64,000 nt of DNA from Plantago major (Eukaryota > Streptophyta > Magnoliopsida > Lamiales > Plantaginaceae). Every line of letters starts with the position of its first letter. The stretch's first letter is position 1. Positions 47,247-58,984 of this stretch are shown piece by piece. The translations under genes were made by a program, and so were the position numbers. The stretch spans positions 28,682,667 to 28,746,666 of the forward strand of contig CM048842.1 of the NCBI GenBank assembly GCA_026545765.1. Direction: 5' to 3'. The notes beneath the pieces were generated by a model. The model was not told where the DNA came from. It did not search any database and worked only from the letters and a program-made list of their open reading frames with translations.

Positions 47247-48849
47247 TGTTGGTCCAGATAACGGCAAAGTAAAAGACTGGGGGGGGGGGGGGGGTGAATA
47301 GTCTTTTAAAACATTTGTCGATTAAACTATTTCTCGAGATATCTGTAGATATCGATACTTAGATCAGGCCGGAAGACTTAAGATAGATAAGTGCGCAGTT
47401 AAAGTGTGTGTGTGTGTTGGTGAAAAGTAAGTCTGAGAAGTAAATAACACAACAAGTATAGTGGTATCGGAGGTGGCGTAATCCTCCAATTAATCCACTT
47501 GGTCTTCCAAAGACCTAGAATTCACTAGAATAGATAATTGAGGTCACCTTACAAAATCCTATTCTAAGATTCCTTAAACAAATGGTTCCCAACCAAATGT
47601 TCCCCGAGTTGTTCCCGGCTTTCCACAAGTACTTCTGTGCATCGAAACCTTTTGAGCTATTCCTAGCTTCCTGCTAAGTACTTCACTGCTCAATAACCTT
47701 GGAGTTATTCCTTAGTTTCTCAAACTAAGTACTTCCACATACTCCACGATGATGGTGTTGGTTTTGGTTTGAGTTGTCAGATGAGCTTCTTTAATAACTT
47801 TTCAGTTAATCAGATAGCTCTGTGAATCAAGTATACTTAATAAACTTTTCAATGTATGGTATCTTGTTCTTTTTACTGACCCAAGTCTTAGATAAATGTT
47901 CAAGAGAATGAATCTCAGATACTTGATCTTTCAATTCAACTCTTTCACAGATAGCAGTGCTTGTTTAGGATCAGGACACTTAGAACTTTAGTGCTACTTA
48001 AGATCGTGAGCTTTGGTACATGTAAAGCTTTGAGGATAAGTAGTTTGCTTGAGAGAATATGTTGTTCAGCGTGTTTATGGAGTTCAAGGTGTCTTCTTAA
48101 GTAGTCTAAGTATTTATATTTATAGATGAATTTGAATGCCGTTGAATAGTATCCGTTAGGCTTAAATCAAATTCAAACTATTGATATCTGTGTATAGTAC
48201 TGTAGTAGGTTTGTCTTCTTCTTCAGAAGGTACCGTTGCTTTTATTCAGACATCTCATGCATGCATTAAATGCATTATCTTGTACTTTTGTCTCAGTAGT
48301 GCCAGCGAACTATGCTCGATGTCGGAGACTAGTATTATCTGATTCTTTGCACGTCCTTATCTTTAATCTTCAGATACCACTTTATTGAAACAACTTTGTT
48401 GCAATATATTTCTTTTTCAGAAATGTGGTTAAGGCTCAAGGTATCTGAGAGTAGATATCTGTGGGCACTTTCCTGGTTTTCAGAAAACCTTCTAGTTCTC
48501 AGATATCTCTTGTGACACAGCTTGTTTAAAACTATTCGTGTCTTCAAGATATCTGACTAAGGTATCTGAAAAACTATTTCAGTAATCTTGTGCAGTTTCT
48601 TCAAATCTTCAATGTCGTTGAACTTGTTTTGCTTGGATGTCTTCTTCTTGGTCTTCTCTTCATAAAATAAATATTACATTTTAAAACCTAACATCCTATA
48701 CAAGATTAGCTAGACTATCATACTTAGTGGGTTTCCTCTTTTACAATGTTAAAGTGAACCAAGAGTACTAATCACCTTTTTGAGACTAAGATAAGTCATC
48801 ATGTTGCTGATCAAAATCTAAACAGATATTTCTAACAAAATATCTAACA
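47247..48849 (-). repeat. 3' LTR of element C
   Basis: 1603 bp, TGTTAGATATTTTG...CCAACA on the minus strand. A G14-16 run at 47279-47294 replaces GAAGGGGGG of the other LTR. Several CAG/CTG triplets of the right LTR read CG here (GTATCGGAGG against GTATCTGGAGG; ATGTCGGAGAC against GTATCAGAGAC). Confidence 0.92.
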
Positions 48850-48866
48850 AATTTCCCCCTTTTTGA
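48850..48866 (-). promoter_or_regulatory. polypurine tract of element C
   Basis: Minus strand AAAAAGGGGGAAAT immediately before the LTR; same as in element A. Confidence 0.85.
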
Positions 48867-49239
48867 TCAGTCAACGATGACTATCTGACCTATTACAAAT
48901 CTGGATGAGTGAACAATCCAACACTTAATCATTTCTTAAGATTTTTCAAATCATTCAATTAAGTGCAGAAAGTAAACATCAACCAAATCACAAGGTGTGA
49001 TCTTTGCTGACAAGTTATCTTTTATAGAATACTATCTGAGAGTAAGTTCTTCAGATAAGTTACAAAGAAAGATTACAGATAACTTTAGTACATAAAACAA
49101 GTTTAGCTCAGTCAGCGAAAATACAACAAAAATACATAGTAAATTAGGACAACAGGAGTAACCAAGCTCCAAGTAAACATCCTAATAGACTAGTCTTCAA
49201 GTCTTTAACTCTTCAAGTCTTCAACAGTTGTTCTATGGA

Positions 49240-52200
49240 TCAGTCTGCAAATTTCCTATCTCCAAACCTTTTGATGTCATCAGAATAGTCATAGAGAAGT
49301 GTTCTGACGAGCATCTCAGTGTCTCTGGCAAATCCACAGACCTCTTTGTAGGTTTTGGTAGGATTTTTCTTGACAAAATGTTTGACCCACAGATACTTTC
49401 CCCACTTCCAGGCATGCTCTATTATGATATCTGAAAGCTTGAAGTATTCGTAGATAATCCTCAGATATCTGATGTCACCCTTGTATTGATCTTCAGTTAG
49501 ATAGAACGACTCATAGGGTTCCACAGCGAGTCTTGCTCTTGTGCTCCGGTGATATTCGATTACTGCACATCATCTGGCTTTCCATATGGACATTCATCGA
49601 GAGGTTCTTTCTCATGGCTGATTCTCTTGACAACTTCAAAATCAAGCGTGCTTTAATGTGATTGGTGTTGATCAAGGTTGGCTTATCTTTTCTCCATGCC
49701 ATAAGTTGTTTATGGATTGGTTCGGAAATTTTGAATTTACGGTAGATGCTTAAGTTCGTAATCCATTAGCCATTTTACGATTGATGCACCGTGAGCGGAG
49801 GAATCATTGTCATTCTTCACATACTCTATTTTGGCTTCTTCCGCCCGAGTGGAAGTTGACTTTGTCTTTGCTCGACTCGGTCTGTTCCTTCTTTGTCTTG
49901 AATTCTCTTTGGGTTTGTTGCTTGAAGAACCACCTGGATAGACTTGGTATTTCGGAGGGTGTTTTAGCCGCTAGGGGCTTTTGACTATGTGCTCGATTAG
50001 GCTTTCAATTTTCCTTTTTACGTGAAGAGGAGCTTCATCTTCATCGCTTCCTCATCATCATCAAGATTAGATCTTGTGAGAGTTTCTGACCTTCTTCATT
50101 GCCCAAGGACTTGATTTGACTTCTTCTTCTTGGAAGATTCATCAATCCCTTTAACTTGTCTTCTCCTTGGAGCCTTGGTACTCCTTGGAGGTTTACGTAC
50201 ATGGCCCTTGTTATCATTGTAGTTCCTTCAGTAGGTTTCTGGGAAGCAGCTACTATTTGCAAAGCAGCTTGGCTTGAGGAGGGTTCGTTGATTCTGAGTG
50301 GTGGCTGGGAAGTTTTCATGTTTCTTCTTCCTCTCTGAGCCACACCAGCTCCAGATTTCTTCTTGTTTTCTTCTCCTTCTTCCCATTCACCCTGACTTTG
50401 AGGTCTAGATTTGTACACTCTTTCCCCCTTAGTCATTGTTGGCTGACTCAGTCTCATAAAAGAATCTGAGAGAGAGTTAAAATGCCCTTGTAAATAATTG
50501 TAGGCAGTGACCAACTTCTGAAGTTCGGCTTTGAGCTCCTGATTTTGCTTGATAAATCCATTGTCCTTATCAGTGAGCTCTGCCAATGGGCCTAGGATGG
50601 CATCTGCTTTTCCAGCAGTGTAACTTGCCTCTTAGAAAGCTTTTTCAGCTAAGGACGCATCATCGTCCCTTATCATTCCCAGATCTTTCTGAGCAATGAC
50701 TATGCTAGTTGTTCTCTGAGTAACGAGCTCAGTGAACTTTTTCATTTCAGAGGGGACGGAGGCAATTACTTCCTTGTTCTGTGAAGACATCTCCTTTTTC
50801 AGATGAGCCAGTACTTGGTATCTGTTCATGTATTCATGGGAGTGGACATTTGGCAGTTTACTGAAAGTTTCAGGAGCAATCAGTTTCCTTTTCAAGTGTC
50901 AAACAGTTAGATGTTCATTGCGATGTTCTGCCAAAGTCTTGTCTTCTTCATCATCTGAGTAATCAGCCCAGTGATTTTCATCCTCTTGGACATTCTCATC
51001 GATTGTGTCGAGTCCAGCAACCATCTCAGAGATTGGTTTCTTCCCTTTTTGGGAGGAGGATGGTACTTCTTTTGAAGATGATGCAGCCTTAGCATCATGC
51101 TTAATTTCAGATACTTCTTCAGTATCGAGTTCTTTGGTGATGGCATTTACAGCATCCTGTAGCTCTTTAACCTCAGAGTAAGCAATCATCTCTTGCAGAT
51201 ATTGATCTTGTAGTTGGTCAAGCTTGTCTCTGGATTTGGCTATATGATCTTCGATTGAAGATGGAGCTTGTTCTTCTTCCAATAATTGTCCGAGTTGAGC
51301 GCTGGATTGAGTATTCAACAATTTCTGAGTGATTTCCTCAGAATCCTCAACTACTTGTTCAGTATTAACCTTTTGTCGGGAAGATGGATGAGTTGACTTT
51401 TGAGGAGATGGAGACGGAGATTTCTGTGCTTTCCTCTCAGTTTGCTTTTCAGCAGTTGAGGCATGATTTCTTTGTGAAATTCCTCCGGTCCCTGGTGCAG
51501 GGGCATCATCATCATCCTTTTTGTCTGTGTCATCCTTTTGGTGATGATCAGTGGGAGGTTCATCGAAGTCGTTTTTGTTTATCTCTTCCTCCTCATCATC
51601 TTCAGATACAAGATTGATCACTTCAGGAATAGTGATCTTCTGCCCATTAACCTCTTCTTGTTCAGAAGGTATAAATTGCAGAGTCTGGGGCAGAACTGGC
51701 TTGTATGCCATATGTAATCTTGTCTGACCATCTGCCTGTTCAAAGGCTTGTATCAAACTGTGCTCCACTTCTTTGGAGAAATCCTTATGCAATAAAGTCG
51801 CAACTGTGTACTGTTCGGTAGGGAACATTGCATGGATATATGTCTCCAAGTCAAGAGCTCGTGCTCGTCTGGTTGGTTGATCTGTGATTCTCAATATTTC
51901 AGAGAGATCAGAGCACCTTAACCTTTGCCATTTCTTGAAGCATTGTATATGCTTTGGCAGGGTTTGAGCTTTGAAGAAGGGAAGTAGGTCCCTTTTCTCA
52001 TCATTGGGAGCCTGCTTTGCACTTGTTTGAGCCTGATAGAAAGAGTTTTGAGTGAGCTTCAAAACTTTTATAGATATCTGAGTAGAAGTGTAGTTTAGTT
52101 TCTGAGTTACCTGAGTAAGTACTTCAGGCTCAGAGACTTGTGCTACTGAGACAATTGGTGTCTCAGATATCTTGTTGTGAGGCGGAGACTTGGAAGTCTG

Positions 52201-52533
52201 GTCCTCATCAACCTTTCTTTCTTGAACCTGAGAATTAAAATTATCACAATACTTAGGAAATTTTATCAAGAAAACTTTAAGTGACAAATCAGATATCTGA
52301 GAGGTCAATTACCTCCATGGGAGGCTCAGATACTTGTCTCTCAGAGACTTGTGCAGTCTCTGGAATCTTTTCTTGTGATGAAGGCCTTGATGCCTCATCA
52401 ATTTCCATAGGTGCAGGGGATGTCGCAACTCTGTCCCCTTGCACTTCTACTTCTGAGTGAGCCTGTGAGTAGAAAGTATTGAGTAATTTAGAAGAAGTTT
52501 GAGATAACCCAAGGTGAAGAATTTTTATCACTG

Positions 52534-52569
<36 letters not shown>

Positions 52570-54842
52570 CATATGGGAAGGCTCAATGATGTGTTCTTCA
52601 GAAACCTTGTTGGTTTCTGGGTTCTTTTCTGGCATTTCTGCCTTATCTTCCTCTTTCTCAGTTGGAGCCTGTTAGAAACATTTACTTTAAGCACATGAAC
52701 ATATGACTAAAAAGTGTTATCTTAAGAATCAATTTATCACCTGTGGCACAGGCTCAGATTTCTTAAGAGGTGAGGTTGGGGGAACCTCCTTCTCAGTTTC
52801 TGAGGCAAGCTTCCCAGCTTCCTCTTGTTTCTGTATTTCTAACTCAGCCTATAACAAATAAATTTTATAAGTAACAAGATATATATATAAGCATAAAGTT
52901 TCACAAGATGAGAGTTAAAGCATTCAGCTACCTGATCCATGTCAGGCTGATTGGTCTCTGAAACTCGTGACCCTTCTATACTTTGGTCTTCTTGTTCCAG
53001 TAACACTTCTTTGTTTGAAGTTTCAGGTACTTCACACCTTTCCTGAGTGTGCAACTCAGTTGCCTCCCCTGGTTGATCATTCTGAGTAGATATCTCAGTT
53101 TGATCCCTCTCATTGAGTTGGGGAACCTGCTCTTTTGCAGGATTTTCTTCAGCATACAGCATTGCTGGTAATTCAAAATGGAGTTCATTTACCATTTCAT
53201 CATCCACTTGTGGCTATTGTGGTTGTTGTGGTTGTCTGGAAGCAGAAGATTGGTCAGTAGAGTGTACTTCCAGATTTTAGTTGTGGCGTTCCATCAAGAT
53301 TCCGCCAAAGACTAAAATACCACTCATCAGGGCTTTTTGAAGTTGTGCGTAAGAAACGTTCCCTGATGATGTCTTTGCACCAACAAACTTTGCTATAGGT
53401 GCTTGTTCAGCAACCTGAGGTGTAGGTTCTTCTTCAGAAACCTTTTCACCAGTTACTATTTTAGTAACCTTAGCCCTTTTTGTTCTTTCTAGGACTTGAG
53501 AGATGACTAGATTCTCATCTTCATCGTCAGAGCTCTCATCAGCATTAGAAACTGATTGGTCCATTACTCCTGCGGTTTCTGCAGATAGGGCTTGGTGTTT
53601 TTCACCACTTTTGGCAGTATTTATGAGTTCATCAGCAAGGCTTTCTGCAATAGTCTTCACATTTTTGAAAGCACTTTCTCTTGCTGAGTCTACTTGTTCA
53701 GTAGTTGATAACTCTTTTGCAGCATTGATGAGTTCATCTGCCTTTATCAGTTCATCGGCAATGCCTACAGATATCTGAGAATCGACAACCTCAATGGGTA
53801 TGTCTTCTGATTTGCCAGCAGACTTCTTTCTTGAAGTTCTGGGCTTTTTGGTCGCAAACTTTTCTTCAGATACCTTTTCAGACATTCGCTTCTTAGAACC
53901 TTTCTGAGACCCAGTAACCTTTTTCAACAAGTTTGTATACTCATATTTGTAGAGTAGGTTATTGTTGGCTATTTCAGCCGTCTTTCTGAGCTCAATGCCA
54001 AGTTTCTCCAGCAAGTAGCATATCTTCAGACCATAGCCTACTGTGGCCTTTGGCTCAGCTAGTCCTTTGGCGATTTTAGGCTCGAAGCCTTGAATCTTCT
54101 TCACAAACTTCATGAAGGCGTACTTTCCCCAGTTAAAAGGGTTTTCCAGCCATTTTTCTTGTTGATTCAGCAAGAACATCATGATCCATCGTTCTTGGCT
54201 TATCTGGTCAACACCTCGTTGTAGAGCATCAAAGCATCTATGATGAATGCAAGCCAATACATCCCAGTGAACCATCAGATGTCTGGTTCGGATGTCAGCA
54301 AGCTTGAATTCAGTGGGTGTATCTGATTTTTCAAGATCACACACGTCACTGTACAGTTCTTTAACACCTTCAAGGAGATCATCGTCCTTGGTGTTTATTT
54401 CAAAATCCTTAAGAAGATTTTGAAACTCAAACAACTTACAGAAAGTTGTTAAGTCCAGAAGGATTTCCTTTCCTTGGACTGAGGTTTTGACAGACACTAT
54501 TGCAGTGCCTTCAGAAACACAGGAAATTATCCTGGAGTTGTTGTAGAATTCCAACACATCGAGTGATGAAATTCCACTTGGGCGAGCAGATAGAAAACCC
54601 TTGATTTGTGCCTTTTCAAGCATGTCAAGAATCAGTTTTCTGTCGGTTTGGTTTTCAATTGCAGCCGTGAGGTATTCCTCAACCATGGCACCACCCCAAA
54701 TCATTCTGTGATTTGAAGTCCAATGGTCAGGATTAAAATCTCCTACCAGTCGGTTGCTCACAATAACCAACTCTGGTGCTTGCTTTTCAGCAGTGCCAGT
54801 GGAGGATTGAGATTTCAGTGTAGAAGAATTCTTTGGGGCCAT
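49240..54842 (-). CDS. extra retroelement gene with at least five introns (element C copy)
   Basis: ATG at 54842, five bases after TATATAAAG. Exon 1 holds a domain of about 280 residues (WTSNHRMIWGGAM, HLMVHWDVLACIHHRCF, NWGKYAFMKFVKK) resembling what is often called 'putative plant transposon protein', then a Lys/Ser-rich tail. As read, the frame has TAA at 53277-53279 and TAG near 53216; a GT-AG intron spanning 53280 or CAG-to-TAG change could explain them. GT-AG introns at 52849-52931, 52669-52740, 52463-52566, 52228-52312 and 52033-52110 separate phase-0 exons of 108, 102, 150 and 117 nt that start GCT or GTT. Exon 6 continues to 50899 (acidic, coiled coil). Further parts: 50895-50632, 50586-50041, and a C-terminal KWGKYLWVKHFVKK domain (49524-49240). 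No signal peptide or membrane span. Function unknown. Confidence 0.75.
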
Positions 54843-55027
54843 CTCTTTATATAGTGTAGATTTGGATTGGTGTTTGAAAGAGATTTGATTTAGTAATTCT
54901 TTGCAGAAAAACTTAATCTTGATTTGCAGAGATTGTAGAAGATTTGCAGAGAATCAAGAGAAGGTTTTGCTATTTTTGTGCAAGTCTGAATTTTGGATTA
55001 GGCGAAAGTGATTTCTTTTGCCAAAAT

Positions 55028-55040
55028 CCTATATATATAG
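55028..55040 (-). promoter_or_regulatory. conserved TATA box upstream of the extra gene (element C)
   Basis: Minus-strand CTATATATATAGGATTTTGGCAAAAG, about 190 bp before the ATG, matching 30322-30350 in element A in sequence and place. GCATTTAATG lies about 100 bp further upstream in both. Confidence 0.55.
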
Positions 55041-55629
55041 CAATAGAATCTCAACAGACAAATACATACAAATTGATTTTGTGTGTACGTATCTGTGATT
55101 TGCAAGCAGGCGTGAGCAAAAGCTAGTTCGGCATTAAATGCAAAGTGGGCTTTGTCAGAATTTTTTTTTACAGTCCACTATTTACTGTGAATTAATTTCC
55201 ACCGTATAGATCAATCGCTTAATTTCATCAAGGGTCACCATTGCTTCTTCAGCAATGATCACAATCAACAAGTGTAATTGTGCCCATTTAATGAATTTTG
55301 GCTATTAGCTATCTGAATCATGTTTGTGTAATACCAAGAACATTGTTTGCATCTGAATCTGTCTTATACTTAGGATTTTTCCAAGTTTTTCATCAAGATA
55401 GAAATAATGCGAATTTCAAGAGAGTAGTTGACTGCAGATAGTTGTACTATTCTCCTTTGTGTTCACCGTTTATAGAGTGATTCAGATATCCCGAGTTCCG
55501 TTTGAGATCTTAAGTCATCTTTTGTTCTTTAGCCTTTTGACTTACGGATACCGTTCAGTTCTCTTTTCTCTTCTCTGGATGCCCGTTCCAGATACCTCTT
55601 CTCTGGATGCCCGTTCCAGATTCCTGAAC
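55041..55629 (-). other. pol-extra gene spacer of element C
   Basis: No coding signal. It contains a direct repeat, CTCTTCTCTGGATGCCCGTTCCAGAT (55566-55620, two copies), and aligns in part with 29600-30320 of element A. Confidence 0.5.
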
Positions 55630-57057
55630 TCTTTCAGTTCATTGGTAGTTCCATTAGTCCAAGACTATGTCTTAAGGCTAAGAATCTACTTTCTTGTAGT
55701 GGCTTAGTGAAGATATCTGCAAGTTGGTCTTCAGTGCCAATCTTGAGTATCTCTATATTGCTTCTTTCAACATGGTCTCTTATGAAGTGATGTCTAACAT
55801 CAATATGCTTTGTTCTGGCATGAAATTTAGGATTCTGTGTAATTGCAATAGCACTTGTGTTGTCACAGAAAATGGGAGTTTTCTCTTCAATGAGTCCATA
55901 GTCTTTAAGTTGTTGTTGTATCCACAGAATTTGTGTTGCACAACAACCAGCAGCAATATATTCAGCCTCTGTGGTAGAAGTTGCAATTGAGTTTTGCTTC
56001 TTGCTAAACCATGAGATAAGTCTAGTACCCGAAACCCAAGTTCACGAGGTGCTTTTCCTATCAGCGATGATCCAGCATAATCAGCGTCTGAGTACCCAGC
56101 TAAACTCAATCCGCTTTCTTTAGGATACCACAATCCTACCTCTACTGTACCTTTTACATACCTTAATATTTTCATAGCAATGTTGTAGTGTGTTTGCATT
56201 GGATTTGTCTGAAATCTAGCACACACTCCAACGGCGTATTGAATATCAGGTCTACTTGCAGTGAGGTAAAGTAGTGAACCTATCAATTTCCTATACTTAT
56301 GTTCTTCAACACTCTTGTCTGATTCAGTATAGGTCATTTTGGTTCCAATGCTCATAGGTATCTTAGCATTCTTTTCAGAAGGCTTAAGATTGAATTTTGT
56401 GAGCATATCTTTTGCATACTTTGTTTGACTAATGAATATTCCATCATTGAGTTGCTTGACTTGCAATCCTAGAAAATAATTCATTTCTCCCATCATGCTC
56501 ATGTCAAACTTACTTTTCATGAGATTTGCAAAGTCATTACAAAGTTGCTTGTCCTTAGATCCAAATATGATGTCATCAACATATACTTGAACTAAGGGTA
56601 GTTTCCCATCATGGTTTAAGGTAAATAAAGTTTTATCAACTTCACCTTTCTTGAAACCACTTTTTAGAAGGTATTTGGCCAAAGTGTCATACCATGCTCT
56701 TGGAGCCTGTTTCAGTCCATACAGAGCTTTCTGTAGTTTATAGACCATTCTACTTTCTGAGGAAACTTCAAAGCCAGGTGGTTGCTCAACATAAACTTCT
56801 TCTGCAAGTTTATCGTTCAAGAATGCACTTTTGACATCCATCTGATAAACTTTAAAATCTTTATGAGCTGCAAAGGCTAGAAAGAGTCTTATTGCATCCA
56901 ATCTGGCAACTGGTGCATATGACTCATCAAAATCTAAGCCATCAGTCTGGGTAAATCCCTTGGCAACCAATCTTGCTTTGTTTATGGTTATTTCACCAGA
57001 TTCATTGATTTTGTTTCTGAAAACCCATTTAGTTCCAATCACAGATATTCCTTCCAT
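55630..57057 (-). pseudogene. reverse transcriptase-RNase H of element C (nearly intact)
   Basis: A 425-codon frame from 57057 covers [35 protein letters not shown], the catalytic [10 protein letters not shown], and RNase [12 protein letters not shown]. It leaves frame near 56035 (where GKSTSG is expected) and RNase H continues in other frames to about 55630 ([14 protein letters not shown] region near 55770-55810). The upstream frame (57954-57073) is separated only by a TGG-to-TGA change at 57075-57073. It would copy element RNA into cDNA, but two small lesions stop it as written. Confidence 0.92.
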
Positions 57058-57072
57058 GAATGGAACTAATTT

Positions 57073-57954
57073 TCAGACTTTGTTTCTCTCAAATTGATCC
57101 AGCTCTTCTTGCATTGCAGATATCCATTCTTGGTCTCCTAATGCTTCTTCTATATTTTTGGGTTCAATATTTGAGATGAAACATCCAAAGAGAGAATTAG
57201 CATTTTCAGCTATTGCTCTCCTAGTCCTAACACCTTGATTAATTGGTCCAATCACATCTTTTGCAGGATGATCCTTGCTCCATCTCATCATAGGTTTAGT
57301 GCTAGTAGGATCAATATCCAAATGATTTGAATGAGAATCACTGGGATTTTGATTTGATACTTTTTCAGTATCTAAGACATTTTGCTCCTCAGAAGGGCAA
57401 TTAACGTCTGACACTTGTTCAGCGTTTGAGCTATCTGGAACATGTCTTTCAGAGAGATTATTTCCAGAGATAGCTTCATGATGAACATCTTCAGTTTCCA
57501 TTTCTGGAAGTTTCATAGGAAATTCTTCATCATGTTTGTGAGTCATCTTGTTGTTACTAGGCACTTCATACTTTTCTACGTCAGAGTCATCCTCACTTTC
57601 CGTAATGATGTTTCTCCTTTCTGAGGATTCTTCTTCAGGATCCCTCAACATTAGTTCTTTGAACCTTTCTGAGAGTTCATCATTAGGAGGTGTTTTCTTG
57701 CTTCCTTCATAGAATACAACATGAACTGATTCTTCAATTTTCTTTGTTCTTTTGTTGTAAATTCTGTAGGCTTTGCTATTCGTGGAATAGCCAAGAAATA
57801 CACTTTCATCTGCCTTTGGTTGAAATGTTCTCAGATAATCTTTTCCATTGTTTAGAACAAAACATCTACAACCAAATACTCTCAGATGTTTGATATTAGG
57901 GGGTCTACCAACCAAGATTTCATAAGGGGTCTTGTGATGGTGTTTGTTTATCAA
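57073..57954 (-). pseudogene. integrase C-terminal part and IN-RT linker, element C
   Basis: A 293-codon frame starts INKHHHKTPYEILVGRPPN, followed by GCRCFVLNNGK and FLGYSTNSKAYRIYNKRT, all typical of copia integrase C-termini. An acidic, Ser-rich linker leads to the RT start ([30 protein letters not shown]). The frame stops one codon before KLVPF. Confidence 0.88.
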
Positions 57955-57960
57955 ACATCA

Positions 57961-58984
57961 TTACGAGTGTAGCAGTGTTTTGACTTCAATCCAATAAATT
58001 TCACTTATTTCAGTGTCAGCTAGCATCGTCCTTGCAGCTTCTTTAAGGGTTCTGTTTTTCCTTTTTGCAATACAATTTTGTTGAGTTGTTCTTACCAAGG
58101 AAAGTTGGTGTTGTATACCTTTGCAGGTACAAAACTCCTTTATGTACTGGTTGACAAACTCAGTACCATGGTCTGTTCTGATTGCAGATACCTTGTCATT
58201 TTTCATGACTTCAAGCTTTTTTCAGCAAGTTTGGTATCTCCACCACAGCGTCAGTTGTGTTTGGAAAGACAACCCAAGTGAATCTTGAGAAGTCATCTAC
58301 AACAACCAGACCATACTTCTTTCCTGCATAACTAGTTACAGATGATTCAAAAAGATCCATATGTAGTAGTTGCAGTGGTCTAACACTAGAGTGTCTAGTT
58401 TTGGACTTGAAAGTGATTTTAGATTGTTTCCCCATCTGACATGCAGAACAGATATCATCCTTTCTGAAAGACGTTTTGGGAAGGCCAACCACTAACTCTT
58501 TCTTGGCAAGTTTGTTCAGAGTTTTGAAGTTCAAGTAACTCATTCTTTTGTGCCATAACCAGTGCTCTTCTGTGTGACCAGATTGACTCACCATGAGACA
58601 TTCTTCAGTTGTGGCAGATGCCCAATCGGCAACATAAAGACTGCGTTTCCGCCGAGCAACCAAGACTGTCTGCTTTAACTCATTGTTAATTAGTTTGCAG
58701 TATTTTGCTTTGAATTTTATAGTAAAACCTTTGTCTGCAAACTGGCTCATACTAAATAGATTGTATTTCAAATCCTTAACATGTAATACGTCAGTGATTG
58801 TTAATGTTTGCAATTTAACGTTGCCAAATCCCAGAGAGGGATTTAATTCTCCTCCAGCAAATCTGATATCTGGTCCTGTGTTGCAAGATTTGTAATCGAC
58901 CAGATTTGCTTTGTCTCCTGTCATGTGCTTTCCGCATCCACTATCAAACAGCCATTGTGCTTTAGTCCAGGAAGCATTCTGCAC
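57961..58984 (-). pseudogene. protease end, GAG-pre-integrase and integrase core of element C
   Basis: The frame 58984-58211 begins with the copia protease-type box DSGCGKHMTGD (residues 14-24), then the pre-integrase region with H-x-H / C-x2-C spacing (WLWHKRMSYLN...ICSACQMGKQSK) and the first catalytic Asp (HMDLFES). The frame 58206-57961 carries IRTDHGTEF (second Asp) and the Glu in AKRKNRTLKEAARTM. A one- to two-base shift at about 58208 separates them, and another at 57958. It would process and integrate the element. Confidence 0.88.

Noticed and set aside
53503-53778. Plus-strand frames opposite the extra gene and pol of element C
   Set aside because: Ser-rich antisense shadows of acidic/Lys-rich coding sequence on the minus strand.
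30533-54842. Extra gene as a viral-type envelope gene
   Set aside because: No signal peptide, transmembrane segment or fusion-peptide-like stretch is visible in any part; only the position after pol is env-like.
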